Shown: positions 30,393 to 41,717 of the stretch, piece by piece
Layout: each line of letters begins with the position of its first letter
Position numbering within the stretch: position 1 is the stretch's first letter
From: Synechococcus sp. CS-1325
Lineage (GTDB): Bacteria > Cyanobacteriota > Cyanobacteriia > PCC-6307 > Cyanobiaceae
Assembly: GCA_025128135.1 (NCBI GenBank)
Contig: JAHLYW010000036.1
Span: 1 to 64,000 of the forward strand
DNA length: 64,000 bases
Reading direction: 5' to 3'
Notes under the pieces: model-generated
Database searches by the model: none
What the model saw: the letters and a program-made list of their open reading frames with translations, nothing else
What the model was told of the DNA's origin: nothing
Program-made: the position numbers and the translations under genes

Positions 30393-33300
30393 GCCTGTCG
30401 GACACCTTCATCCGCCGCCCTGTGCTCAGCACGGTGTGCAGTGTGCTCATCCTGCTGGCCGGGGTGATCAGCCTGCCGCTGCTGCCGATCGAAAATCTGC
30501 CCAATATCGCCCCGCCCACGATCCAGGTGAACGCCAGCCTGCCCGGTGCCGACGCGCTCACGGTGGAGAGTGCCGTGACCGGCCCGCTCGAGGAGCAGAT
30601 CAACGGCGCGCCTGGGATGGACTACATCACCTCCACCAGCACCGGTGAGGGCAGCAGCCAGATCAACGTCTATTTCAAGCCCGGCACCAATCCTGATATC
30701 GATCAGGTGAATGTGCTCAATCGGGTCCAGACCGCTACGCCGCAGCTGCCGCCACAGGTGAATGCCCAGGGGGTGACGGTTCAGCAGACCTCCGGCAGCT
30801 ATCTTCTGGTGTACAACATCACGTCGAGTGAGGGGCAGTTCGACCGGAATTATCTCAATGGTCTACTGCAACTCAATCTTCTCTATCCGCTCACTCGCGC
30901 CGATGGGGTAGGTCAGGTCAATGTCTTCGGGGCCAGTGATCCGGCTTTCCGTTTATGGGTGGATCCACTGCGGCTCTCCCGTTTCAATCTTTCTGTCACC
31001 GATGTGGTGAATGCACTGAAAGCTCAGAACGTGGTGGTGGTTGCCGGCAGCATCGGTGGGCCGCCATCTCTGCCGAGCAACCGCTCCACATTTCCCATTC
31101 TGGTGAATGGCAATCTGGAAACAGTGGCTGAGTTTGAAAAGCTCATCCTTTCAAAGGGGCCCGATGGTGGGCTGATTCGTCTGGGTGATGTTGGCCGAGC
31201 TGAATACGCTTTTCAGAATTTTAATCAGGCGGCCATCAACGCCATCAGTGGCTATCCATCCGTCGGCTTTGGTGTGATCCAGCTGCCTGGCAGTAATGCG
31301 ATCACCACGGCCAAGTCGGTGGATGAAGTGCTCACCCAGTTCCGTAACTCCCTGCCACCTGGCGTGCTGCTGGAGAAGGTGTTTGACCAGACTGACTTCA
31401 TCAACGCTTCGATTGAAGGTGCCCTCGATGCCCTCCGCGATGCGGTGGTGCTGGTGCTGCTGATCATCTTCCTGTTTCTGCAGGACTGGAAGGCCACGGC
31501 TGTGCCGGCCCTCGCCCTGCCGATCGCCCTGCTGGGCGCAATGGTGTTCGTGAAGGCCTTCGGTTTTTCGATCAACGAGCTCACCCTGCTCGGCATCATC
31601 CTGGCCACCGGCCTGGTGGTGGATGACGCGATTGTGGTGGTGGAGGCCGTTTCGGCGCGGATCGAAGCGGGTGATCCGCCTTTTGTGGCCGCCTCCAATG
31701 CCATGAAGGAGCTCACCGGGGCGATCCTGGCCACGGCGCTGGTGCTGCTGGCTGTGTTCGTGCCGGTGGCCTTCTTCCCGGGAGCCACCGGGGTGATCTA
31801 TCGCCAGTTCGCGCTGACGATCGTGTTCTCGATCATTGTTTCCACCTTCAACGCCATCACCGGCAAGCCGCTGCAATCAGCGCTGCTGCTGGGCGGCGGC
31901 AAGACCGAGCCCAGGGGCTGGCGCTGGACCGCGATCGGTGGGGCGTTCGGCGCCCTTTACGGCACCCTGGCCGGTGGCTGGATGCTGGCCCTGCTGCTCG
32001 GGGTGGTAGGTGCGGTGGTGGGCAGCTTCCTGATGCCCATCTTCACGGCGTTCAACAAGGCTTTCGAGCAGGTGGCCCGCGGCTATGCCGCCCTGCTCCA
32101 GCAGGTGATTCGGCTGAGGAAGCTTGTGGTGGTGGCGCTGCTGGGGGGGGTGCTTCTCACCGGCGTCGCCTTCGTGCTCATTCCCACCGGCTTCGTTCCC
32201 ACCGAAGACCAGGGCTACGGCCTGGGCATCATCCAATTGCCGGCCCAGGCTTCGATCGAGGCCACCATGGCGGTGGCGGATGAAGCACGCAAGATCATCG
32301 CCAAGGAGCCGGATGTGGTGTCCGGGGAGCTGGTGGGCGGGGCCGGCTTCAACGGGGGCTCGTTGAACCAGGGCATCTTCTTTTTCGGCTTCAAGCCGAT
32401 CGAGCAGCGAACCCGCCCCCAGCAATCGGCTAACGCGATCATCGCCCGGATGAACAAGGGCTTCGCCACGATCCCCGGCGCGATCGTGCTGGCCCAGCCT
32501 CCTGCTGCCGTGCCGGGCTTCGGTGCCCAGGGGGGGCTCTCCTTCCAGTTCAACGACCTCAGCAACGGTGGCTACAGCCCCACCGAACTGGCCGGCCTGG
32601 CGAAGGAACTGATCGCCAAGGCCCGCTCCACCGGCACCTTCGGCAACCTCTACACCCAGTTCGTCAGTGATGCCCCGGTATGGCGGCTGGATGTCGACCG
32701 CGACCGCATGGCCTCGCTCGACATCGATTACAGCGCCGCGATGGAGGCCCTGGGCACCCTCACCGGCGGCAGCTTCGTGAATCAGACCTACGAGCAGCAG
32801 CAATACCGCCAGGTGGTTGTGCAGGCCGATGCCAGCCATCGCGGCATGATTCAGGACCTGAACAATCTCAACATCAGCAACCGTGCCGGCGCGCTGGTGC
32901 CGCTCTCCAATGTGGTGAAGGCGCGCCTCGACAGCGCCCCGCCGATCATCAGCCACTTCGACCTCTACCGCTCCGTGCTGATCCAGGGGGTGGAAGCTGC
33001 CGGCAAGAGCAGCGGCCAGGCGATCGACACCATCGCCGCCGTGTTCCGTCGCTTCAATTTCGCCAACATCGGCTCGGCTTGGTCGGCCCTGACCCGCTCG
33101 GAGGTGCAGGCCGGCGCCCTGGCGATCCTGGTGTTCGCGCTCGGGATCGTGGTGGTGTATCTGGTGCTCTCCGCCCAGTACGGCAGCTACATCGATCCGC
33201 TGATCATTCTGATGACGGTGCCCCTGGCGATGCTCGGAGCGTTGATGTTCCTGGTGTTGCGCGGCCAGGTGAACAACGTGTATGCCCAGGTGGGCCTGGT

Positions 33301-33664
33301 CACCCTGATCGGCCTTGCGGCCAAGAACGGCATCCTGATCGTGGATCTGGCCAACCAGCGCATGGAGCAGGGAATGAGCGCCACCGAAGCGGCGATGGCC
33401 GCCGCCTGCTCCCGCCTGCGGCCGATCCTGATGACGGCGATGGCGGCCCTGGCGGGATTCTTCCCCCTGCTGGTGGCCTCAGGGGCCGGGGCCCTCAGCC
33501 AGCAGTCGCTGGGGGCGGTGATCTTCGGCGGGCTGCTGGTGGCCACCGGGCTCAGCCTGTTCGTGGTGCCGTCGTTCTATGTGCTGATGAAGCAGCTGGA
33601 AGCCACCTGGTTCCCGGCCAGCCAGGCCACCGAGCCGGTGCTGCCGGCAGGGCCGGCCGCCTGA
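30389..33664 (+). CDS. RND efflux permease (HAE1/AcrB type), copy 2
   Basis: A 1091-residue paralogue of copy 1 with the same architecture: DTFIRRPVLSTVCSVLIL start, TM4 Asp pair in GLVVDDAIVVVE, the extra hydrophobic insert (AIGGAFGALYGTLAGG...) and YAQVGLVTLIGLAAKNGILIVDLANQRM in the second half. The two permeases are clearly related but differ throughout the periplasmic loops that select substrates, so an old tandem duplication with divergent specificity is likely. Confidence 0.95.
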   Translation: MSLSDTFIRRPVLSTVCSVLILLAGVISLPLLPIENLPNIAPPTIQVNASLPGADALTVESAVTGPLEEQINGAPGMDYITSTSTGEGSSQINVYFKPGTNPDIDQVNVLNRVQTATPQLPPQVNAQGVTVQQTSGSYLLVYNITSSEGQFDRNYLNGLLQLNLLYPLTRADGVGQVNVFGASDPAFRLWVDPLRLSRFNLSVTDVVNALKAQNVVVVAGSIGGPPSLPSNRSTFPILVNGNLETVAEFEKLILSKGPDGGLIRLGDVGRAEYAFQNFNQAAINAISGYPSVGFGVIQLPGSNAITTAKSVDEVLTQFRNSLPPGVLLEKVFDQTDFINASIEGALDALRDAVVLVLLIIFLFLQDWKATAVPALALPIALLGAMVFVKAFGFSINELTLLGIILATGLVVDDAIVVVEAVSARIEAGDPPFVAASNAMKELTGAILATALVLLAVFVPVAFFPGATGVIYRQFALTIVFSIIVSTFNAITGKPLQSALLLGGGKTEPRGWRWTAIGGAFGALYGTLAGGWMLALLLGVVGAVVGSFLMPIFTAFNKAFEQVARGYAALLQQVIRLRKLVVVALLGGVLLTGVAFVLIPTGFVPTEDQGYGLGIIQLPAQASIEATMAVADEARKIIAKEPDVVSGELVGGAGFNGGSLNQGIFFFGFKPIEQRTRPQQSANAIIARMNKGFATIPGAIVLAQPPAAVPGFGAQGGLSFQFNDLSNGGYSPTELAGLAKELIAKARSTGTFGNLYTQFVSDAPVWRLDVDRDRMASLDIDYSAAMEALGTLTGGSFVNQTYEQQQYRQVVVQADASHRGMIQDLNNLNISNRAGALVPLSNVVKARLDSAPPIISHFDLYRSVLIQGVEAAGKSSGQAIDTIAAVFRRFNFANIGSAWSALTRSEVQAGALAILVFALGIVVVYLVLSAQYGSYIDPLIILMTVPLAMLGALMFLVLRGQVNNVYAQVGLVTLIGLAAKNGILIVDLANQRMEQGMSATEAAMAAACSRLRPILMTAMAALAGFFPLLVASGAGALSQQSLGAVIFGGLLVATGLSLFVVPSFYVLMKQLEATWFPASQATEPVLPAGPAA

Positions 33665-33665
33665 G

Positions 33666-33956
33666 ATGCCCCTGCCCCGGCCCGCCGGTTACATTCCGCG
33701 GCGCCAGTTGCGGGTCGATCGCCGCCGCGTCGTGCTGGCAGGAGCCATCAACGTCCTTGCGGCCCTGGTGCTGTTGACGCTCGCCCACCGCGTGTCTCGA
33801 ACGCCCGGCGAGTTGCTGCCAGCGATTCATCCCCGCTTCTGGGTGGTGGTGGTGGGGATGGCAGGGTTCTGCGGCGTCTGGGGGGAAACGCTGCGTCAGA
33901 TCAGCCTCACCCGCCGCGGCGAGCCAGGTGCCCCCCTCGATCAGCGGGGCGACTGA
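33666..33956 (+). CDS. Small two-helix membrane protein coupled to the RND permease, copy 2
   Basis: A 96-residue protein with a basic N-terminus (RRQLRVDRRR), two membrane helices (22-40 and 57-73) and a GETLRQISLTRRGE tail. It starts one base after the second permease stop. Same position, layout and ETxRQ motif as the protein at 28884-29165. It ends 15 bases from the convergent pgm gene. Confidence 0.7.
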   Translation: MPLPRPAGYIPRRQLRVDRRRVVLAGAINVLAALVLLTLAHRVSRTPGELLPAIHPRFWVVVVGMAGFCGVWGETLRQISLTRRGEPGAPLDQRGD

Positions 33957-33971
33957 GCCAGGGCGAAGGTG

Positions 33972-36129
<2,158 letters not shown>

Positions 36130-36144
36130 TCCAGCGGCCGGGTC

Positions 36145-36597
36145 TCAGTTCCTGCTGGGGCCGATCCCAAATCCTGATCCGCCGCCCGGGCCGGAGGGAC
36201 CCTGACCTGCTGGCGGCTTGGTCGCCGGTCTGGCTTTTTCGCGGGCCTGGCAGCGACTGACCAGCCGCTCTCCGGCCTGGTCGAGGGCATCGCGTCGTTC
36301 GAAGGAGTTGGCCGTCGCCGGCTGGGCTTTCTGGAGGATCTCCCAGACTCCGTCCTTGCAGAACGACGGCAGAAGCGGGTTGTCCATCAGGGGATTGGCC
36401 AGGGAGCGGGCACGGCTGCAATCAGCCTCCGCGTTGCTACGGGAACAGGCGAATGTGGCCAGCTGCACCTCCCGCAGGGTGCTGCTGCTCGGGTAGGTGG
36501 GCAGCTCCCTGGTCTGGGCCGCGGAGAAGCAGCCCAGGATCATCAGGCCGAACCAGGGGGCGAACAGCGGCAGGGCGACAAGGCGTATTCGACCCAT
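36145..36597 (-). CDS. Small secreted cysteine-containing protein
   Basis: A 150-residue protein with an N-terminal hydrophobic segment (LVALPLFAPWFGLMILGC, possibly a lipobox at ILGC) and a mature region with CSRSNAEADCSRAR, FCKDGVW and SRCQAREK. The end is Pro/Gly-rich and disordered. It is convergent with the secreted protein at 35728-36129, 15 bases between stops. Both look like Cys-containing exported helical proteins, but they are not obviously related. Confidence 0.7.
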   Translation of the reverse strand: MGRIRLVALPLFAPWFGLMILGCFSAAQTRELPTYPSSSTLREVQLATFACSRSNAEADCSRARSLANPLMDNPLLPSFCKDGVWEILQKAQPATANSFERRDALDQAGERLVSRCQAREKARPATKPPAGQGPSGPGGGSGFGIGPSRN

Positions 36598-36635
36598 GGA
36601 TGATCCGATGGCACGGTATGCATCATCGCTGCCGC

Positions 36636-37838
36636 TCAGACGCCGAGGCGCACGGGTCCGAGCCCTTCGCGCAGACTGCGTTGTCGCGCGATCCAGGACC
36701 GCCTGATCCAGGGGCCGATCCAGGGGCTCAGCCTGGCGACCAGCTGGCGCAACTGGGGGCTGCGGGCCAGCAGCTCTCCCTGCCGCGCTTCAGCGCGTTG
36801 GAGTGCCTGGGCCTGGAGGATCTCCGGCTCCCGCTCGGCCTGGATGGCGGCGAAGGCCTGGTCGATGGATTGGGGCGTGGGATGGCTTCGCAGCAGGGGC
36901 ACCAGGTGATTGGCCGCCACCACGGCATCCCGCAGGGCCATGTTGAGGCCCTGGGCCCGGATCGGACTCATCGGATGGGCGGCGTCGCCGAGCAGCAGCA
37001 GACCGCTCCGATGCCACTGGGGCGCAAACCCCACCTGCACGGAAAGCTTCTGGGGTGCCTCGATCGCTGCGGCCTGGGCCCGGAAGTGGGTCGCCAGCCA
37101 GTCCGGAGAGAGCAGGGCGAAGGCTTCCGCCCAGGCGGAAGCACTCCGCTCGATCGATGCACCCTTGGTGAGCAGCCAGCCGAGCTGAAGTTCCCCGGCT
37201 GCGGTGCCGTGGAAAACACTGAAGCCGCCGCCCTCACCCAGCTGAACCATGAACAGGTTGTCGGCTTCGAAGCGCGGGTGAGCCGGCAGCCTGAACCAGA
37301 GCAGGTCGATCGGGCTCTCGCTTCGCTCCAGCACCAGCCCCGTCTTGCCACGCAGCAGCGAGGAACGCCCATCGGCGGCGATCACCAAGCTGGCGGCCAG
37401 GACCCGCCCGTCGGCGAGGCGCACCCCGGCCACCCGTTCCTTGTCCATCACCGGGGCCAGAACGCTCTGGCCCGGCAGCCAGCGGAAACCGCCACAAGCT
37501 GTGGCCCTGGCGATCACGGCCTCCAGCAGAGCCGGCTGGGAGATCAGGGTGCAGGGTCGTTCGGAGCCGATCGGCTCGTCGACGCGGAACAGCTCCCGCC
37601 CGTTGACCCGGAAGGACCAGCCATCCAACGGGCGCACCGGGAGGGTGTCCAGCAACGGCGTCAGCCCGATCTGATCAAGTGCCTCGAGGCCTGAGGGCAT
37701 CAGAGCCTCGCCGCGGAAACGACCGCCCGGATTCCTGGCGGCCTCGATCAGGGTGACGGACAGGCCGCGCTCGGCCAGCAGCAGAGCCAGGCAGGCGCCG
37801 GCAGGGCCGGCACCGACAATCACCACCGGCTGCCCCAT
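36636..37838 (-). CDS. FAD-dependent monooxygenase (UbiH/PHBH-like)
   Basis: A 400-residue flavoprotein hydroxylase. It begins with the FAD motif VVIVGAGPAGACLALLLAERG, has a middle DG-type motif ASLVIAADGRSSLLR and the second FAD motif LLLLGDAAHPMSPIRAQGLNMALRDAVVAANHL. The group includes ubiquinone, tetracycline and zeaxanthin-type hydroxylases; the substrate cannot be inferred. I chose the ATG at 37838, 8 bases after the PLD-like stop, where the FAD fold begins. Confidence 0.88.
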   Translation of the reverse strand: MGQPVVIVGAGPAGACLALLLAERGLSVTLIEAARNPGGRFRGEALMPSGLEALDQIGLTPLLDTLPVRPLDGWSFRVNGRELFRVDEPIGSERPCTLISQPALLEAVIARATACGGFRWLPGQSVLAPVMDKERVAGVRLADGRVLAASLVIAADGRSSLLRGKTGLVLERSESPIDLLWFRLPAHPRFEADNLFMVQLGEGGGFSVFHGTAAGELQLGWLLTKGASIERSASAWAEAFALLSPDWLATHFRAQAAAIEAPQKLSVQVGFAPQWHRSGLLLLGDAAHPMSPIRAQGLNMALRDAVVAANHLVPLLRSHPTPQSIDQAFAAIQAEREPEILQAQALQRAEARQGELLARSPQLRQLVARLSPWIGPWIRRSWIARQRSLREGLGPVRLGV

Positions 37839-37846
37839 CGGTGGCC

Positions 37847-39301
37847 TCAGCTTCGCTGCGCGGCGAGTGGCCGTTGGCTGCCGCTGCCGCAGGCCCGGCG
37901 CATCTTGTCCAGCTTGCGTTGCATCCTTGCGGTGATGCCCAGCTCCGCACCTTGCCACATTCGATCCATCTCCCGTGAGAAGTGGGCAGCCAGCGCCGGT
38001 GAATGCAGGATCAGCAGGGTTTCATCGTTGGCATGGGCCGCTGCCGGACTCCAGTTGAAGGAGCCCGTGATCACCTGGTGGGCATCGATCACCGCGATCT
38101 TGTGGTGCATCTTGTCGCCCCGCGCCAGCTGCGGAGTTCCCACCCCCTCGATCGGCTGCTGCCAGGGGGTGTTGCCTGCCTCCAGCTTGCAGAACCGATC
38201 GGGCAGGGCCACGCCGAGCAGGTCGAGAACCTCGGAGAAGGAGCGGCTGGCGAAACCTGGATCGGCCAGCAGGCGGATCCTGACGCCGCGCTGCTGCAGC
38301 TCGGCCAGCCGGTCGGCAAGGATCTGGGCGGAGAAGACGAACAGCCCCATGTCCAGGCTGGTCTGGGCCTGGGACATGCGCTCCGCCAGCAGGGACAGCC
38401 CATTGGCGGGATCGCGCCGTCGCTGGGGGGCGAACAACACCTCCACCCGGGTCGGCCCCACCATCACCGCCTGAACCGGGCCGGACTCCTTGCCGATGCC
38501 GAAGCGGCTGTCGGGGCTTCCGCCCGGACCATCGCCCCACATCCGCTCGAACTCGGCGTCGAACAGGGCGCTGAGCGCCGGGCTCTCGATGCGGAGCAGG
38601 TGATTGACATTGCCCAGGGTTCGCGAGTCACCGGCATCGCCATGAATGCAGGACGGCGTGAAGTTGGCTGAGCCGGTGACCAGCCAGCGGCCATCAACGA
38701 CCAGAAACTTGTGGTGCATGAGGCCGCTGCCAGCGCTGCCGTCCGCCGTGTCATCGATCAGGGGCACCCCGCCCCGCTGCAGGATGGCCACCGCATCCCC
38801 GGCTCGCCGCTCATCGCTGCTGAGCAACCCATCGTGATTGCGATCGGCCAGGGCGGAGAGCTGGGTGTGGCGGAGGCGTTTGTGGGGGTTCAGCTCACTT
38901 GGATGCTGGAGGCTCCAGGGGGTGCTGTAGGTGTTCTCCAGCACGACCCGCACCTTGATTCCCGCCCGGTGCTTGGCCACCAGGGCCTCGGCCACCCTGG
39001 GCAGGGAGAGCTCCTGGACCGCCATCTGGATGTCGGTTTCGGCCCGCTGGATCGTCCCGAGCACCAGGGCCTCCAGATCGTCGCCGCTGCGCCGACGGCC
39101 GTTGATCGGGCTGTGGTAATGGTGGTCGCTGCGGTGGTTGAAGGCCACCTCCATGCCTGGCGGCAACGGCAGATCGGCTGGAGCCTGGCCGATGATCCGT
39201 GCTGTGGCGCTGCATCCGGCCAGGCCGAGGGCAAGGCCCATCAGGGCCGCAGTGCCAGCTGGGGCATGGCGGCCTGGGCGGGGCGAAGGGGATCGATTCA
39301 A
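37847..39301 (-). CDS. Phospholipase D-like lipoprotein with an EF-hand loop
   Basis: A 484-residue exported protein with a lipoprotein signal (LMGLALGLAGCSA, Cys30). Two PLD half-sites are present: HHKFLVVDGRWLVTGSANFT (His196, Lys198, Asp203) and HHKIAVIDAHQVITGSFNWS in the C-terminal half. Between the start of the first domain and its HKD motif, residues 153-164 read DRNHDGLLSSDE, a complete calcium-binding EF-hand loop. It could be a surface nuclease or phospholipase controlled by calcium (inference). Confidence 0.88.
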   Translation of the reverse strand: MNRSPSPRPGRHAPAGTAALMGLALGLAGCSATARIIGQAPADLPLPPGMEVAFNHRSDHHYHSPINGRRRSGDDLEALVLGTIQRAETDIQMAVQELSLPRVAEALVAKHRAGIKVRVVLENTYSTPWSLQHPSELNPHKRLRHTQLSALADRNHDGLLSSDERRAGDAVAILQRGGVPLIDDTADGSAGSGLMHHKFLVVDGRWLVTGSANFTPSCIHGDAGDSRTLGNVNHLLRIESPALSALFDAEFERMWGDGPGGSPDSRFGIGKESGPVQAVMVGPTRVEVLFAPQRRRDPANGLSLLAERMSQAQTSLDMGLFVFSAQILADRLAELQQRGVRIRLLADPGFASRSFSEVLDLLGVALPDRFCKLEAGNTPWQQPIEGVGTPQLARGDKMHHKIAVIDAHQVITGSFNWSPAAAHANDETLLILHSPALAAHFSREMDRMWQGAELGITARMQRKLDKMRRACGSGSQRPLAAQRS

Positions 39302-39370
39302 GGGGGGAGCAGGGCTGGCTTCCCTCAGCGTTCCCCGTCGTCCGGGATTTGAGCTCTCTCCCGACTCGGC

Positions 39371-39544
39371 TCAGGAGTGGCCGGGCATTTCGGCGGTGCG
39401 AAGCATCAACGTGAACCAGAGGCAACTGGCCACCACAGCAACTGCAACTCCAGCAGCGACGCTGAAGCGAACCATCAGGATCGGTACAAGGATCGGCAGG
39501 ACCAGGCTCCCGGCCAGGGGGGTCAAGGCCACCAGGGCACGCAT
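39371..39544 (-). CDS. Small two-helix membrane protein
   Basis: A 57-residue protein, MRALVALTPLAGSLVLPILV then IL and a second hydrophobic segment (AAGVAVAVVASCLWFTLML). The ATG at 39544 lies 4 bases past the stop of the DUF4912 gene, so the two are co-transcribed. The frame is open further upstream into that gene but the extra sequence looks random. Function unknown. Confidence 0.6.
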   Translation of the reverse strand: MRALVALTPLAGSLVLPILVPILMVRFSVAAGVAVAVVASCLWFTLMLRTAEMPGHS

Positions 39545-39548
39545 CAGC

Positions 39549-40691
39549 TCAGAACCATTCAGGGGAAGCCTGGCTGGCTGGATTGGTTCTGTCTTCCGGA
39601 GTGGTGCGACCGAACTGGAGGGTGATGTTGCGTTTCTGCTCGCCATCGGCGGCGATCGCTTCGATCGGGTAGATCTGCTCGCCATCGCGGAACGGCACCT
39701 GGATCCGGAAGGTTCCCTCGGCCGAGAGGGGGACGCTTTCGCTGCCGATCAACAGGGTGGCGGAAGGATCGGTTGATCCGTAGACGATCAATTCAGCGTC
39801 AGCGACCAGCCAGAAGGAGCGCTCGCGGGCAGGCACTCCACCGATCCCCGATTGGTGTCGGCCACTGGCCCACACTCCGATGCCTGAATCCGAGAGGCTG
39901 CGGTGGTCGGGACCGACCCCACGCTCGCCGAGCTCATGAAAGGCTTCGGACCCCCTGCCGAAACGGATGCCCGGGCTCACGCCGCCCATGCTCTGCAGGG
40001 AGGCTTTCCGGTAGAGCCGTTCGTGCAGATCGTTGTAAGGGGCGTCGACCGGACTGGGCAACGAGCCTGGGCTGGGGGGGGTTTCAAGCGAGAAGGGCAC
40101 GAACTGATCGAGAATCTGTTCGCTTGGATGGAGAGCAGGGACGCGGGCGGCAGCAGAGAAACCCAGGGAGATCCAGCCTCCGCCCGCTTTGCGGCAGCCC
40201 AGCTCAACGCGGTAATCCCGATCACTCATCGGCACCGGCAGGTACCACTCAGTGGCATGGCTGTCGACCGGCACCTCCTGGAGGGTCTGGGAGTGGGCTG
40301 CACCGCCGCTGAGCCCTGTGACATCGGCCAACCGCAGGCAAAGCTGGCTGGCGCCTGAGCTGAAGGCCTGCTGGCGATCTGCGTCGGCGATTTCCCAGAA
40401 CACATACGCCCACTGAGGATCGCGGGGGAGAAACACCACCTTGGTCTGGGCGGCTGGCCGGGGGGCTGGAGGAAGGCCTGCTTCCATCTCGGCAAGGCTC
40501 GCTGCAGCAACAGTGGGCGTTGCGCCACCAGGCGGGCCAGCAGCCGGAGAATCGCCAGGCTGGTTCTCTGCGATCGTCTCGGTGAGCTCCTGCTTCGACT
40601 GGCGGCTGTAAAGGCCGACACCAAGACCGTTGGCAACCTGCCGAAGCTGCCTCAGGGTCATTTTCGCCAGAGAAGAAAATGCCTGAGTCAC
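39549..40691 (-). CDS. DUF4912 protein with an N-terminal Rho_N/SAP-like domain
   Basis: A 380-residue protein. The start (MTLRQLRQVANGLGVGLYSRQSKQELTETIAE) is a Rho_N/SAP-like nucleic-acid-binding helix pair. Then comes a Pro/Ala linker and DUF4912 (VVFLPRDPQWAYVFWEIADADRQQAF, LCLRLADVTG, VPVDSHATEWYLPVPMSDRDYRVELG). The end has SFWLVADAELIVYGSTDPSATLLIGSESVPLSAEGTFRI. DUF4912 is unexplained; the domain pair is typical of cyanobacteria. The start may be the ATG at 40661. Confidence 0.88.
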   Translation of the reverse strand: MTQAFSSLAKMTLRQLRQVANGLGVGLYSRQSKQELTETIAENQPGDSPAAGPPGGATPTVAAASLAEMEAGLPPAPRPAAQTKVVFLPRDPQWAYVFWEIADADRQQAFSSGASQLCLRLADVTGLSGGAAHSQTLQEVPVDSHATEWYLPVPMSDRDYRVELGCRKAGGGWISLGFSAAARVPALHPSEQILDQFVPFSLETPPSPGSLPSPVDAPYNDLHERLYRKASLQSMGGVSPGIRFGRGSEAFHELGERGVGPDHRSLSDSGIGVWASGRHQSGIGGVPARERSFWLVADAELIVYGSTDPSATLLIGSESVPLSAEGTFRIQVPFRDGEQIYPIEAIAADGEQKRNITLQFGRTTPEDRTNPASQASPEWF

Positions 40692-40798
40692 TCGCTACAC
40701 CTCTTTCAAATCAGTCTGCAGGAGATTGCCAGATAGGAACGCTCTGGGGTCCGGGGCGTCAGCAACCACTGACGCCTGAGAGGGTGCCACAGAACATG

Positions 40799-40827
40799 AA
40801 AAAACGGCGGTGAGAATCCGCCGTTTT
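40799..40827 (-). terminator. Terminator of cpcG
   Basis: AAAACGGCGG and CCGCCGTTTT pair around a 7-base loop; on the minus strand TTTTTT follows. It lies 33 bases after the cpcG stop. The T/A symmetry means it could also work on the other strand, where no gene ends. Confidence 0.9.
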
Positions 40828-40859
40828 CATGGTGGGCAAGGGTTTTCAGCGAGCCCTGC

Positions 40860-41621
40860 TCAGCGCCCGATGCTCCGGTAGGGCACCTTGGCGAGGTAGT
40901 CCATGCCGACACTGCCGGATGAGGCGGCACCGCTGCGGAGAGCAGGGAGCTGCCGGACCCAGGGCAGATAATCTTCGGGGAAGCCGCCGCGGCGCTGGCG
41001 AGCCCGAGCAGGCAGGGAACGGGTGCTGCCTGTGTAGATGATCTGGGGGAAGCCGAGCACGCCGCGGTGGTAAGCCTCGTAGCGCGGCGAAGTGATGTTG
41101 AAGGGGGTTTCGCCCACCTCTCTCGATCCGACCACCCGGTTGCGGTGGAAAGGAACGGTGTCGTAGCCGAAGTTGTCCAGATACTCGGCGCTGTCGAGGA
41201 TCTGGTCAACGGCCCCGGCGACACCCTTGGTCATGATCACGGCAGACCAGGCGATCTCCTCGGCCTTGCCGTAGACAGGCCGGCCGAGCAGCTTCTCCAC
41301 CAGGTGGCGGGCGACCCGGTAGTTGTTGTTGAGGTTGTAGAAGCTGCGGGTGAAGGTGTCGGAAAGACAGAGAGCGCGGATGAAATCCCGCACGGTGATC
41401 TGTCCATCGCGCAATTGCGATTCGAGGATCGTGTCGCGGTCGACCTTGAAGGCGTGGAAGAAGATCTGTCGGTAGGCCGTTTCGATCACGAAGTTCTGGG
41501 CTTCCCGATCGATGGCCTTGTCAATGGACACCGTTTTCGGATCCTCGTCGGAACCGACGCGATACGGCTCCACGCGGGAGTTCTGGGTTGTCGGCGCGTA
41601 CTTCAGAAGCGGGATAGCCAC
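40860..41621 (-). CDS. cpcG: Phycobilisome rod-core linker polypeptide CpcG
   Basis: A 253-residue linker that joins phycocyanin rods to the allophycocyanin core on the cytosolic face of the thylakoid. The PBS linker domain (residues 25-190) shows AYRQIFFHAFKVDRDTILESQLRDGQITVRDFIRAL, SDTFTRSFYNLNNNYR and LLGRPVYGKAEEIAWSAVI, as in CpcG. The GTG at 41621 gives the family's MAIPLLKYAPTTQNSRV start; a longer frame to 41672 does not match. A terminator follows. Confidence 0.95.
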   Translation of the reverse strand: MAIPLLKYAPTTQNSRVEPYRVGSDEDPKTVSIDKAIDREAQNFVIETAYRQIFFHAFKVDRDTILESQLRDGQITVRDFIRALCLSDTFTRSFYNLNNNYRVARHLVEKLLGRPVYGKAEEIAWSAVIMTKGVAGAVDQILDSAEYLDNFGYDTVPFHRNRVVGSREVGETPFNITSPRYEAYHRGVLGFPQIIYTGSTRSLPARARQRRGGFPEDYLPWVRQLPALRSGAASSGSVGMDYLAKVPYRSIGR

Positions 41622-41717
41622 ACGTGCATCGTCAACCGTCGCTGTGGATCGTAGAAGTAGGGCTCGGGTCAACCCAGGCGCCCCAGGCCAGGGCTCACAG
41701 TCCGTAATGATTGGCTC

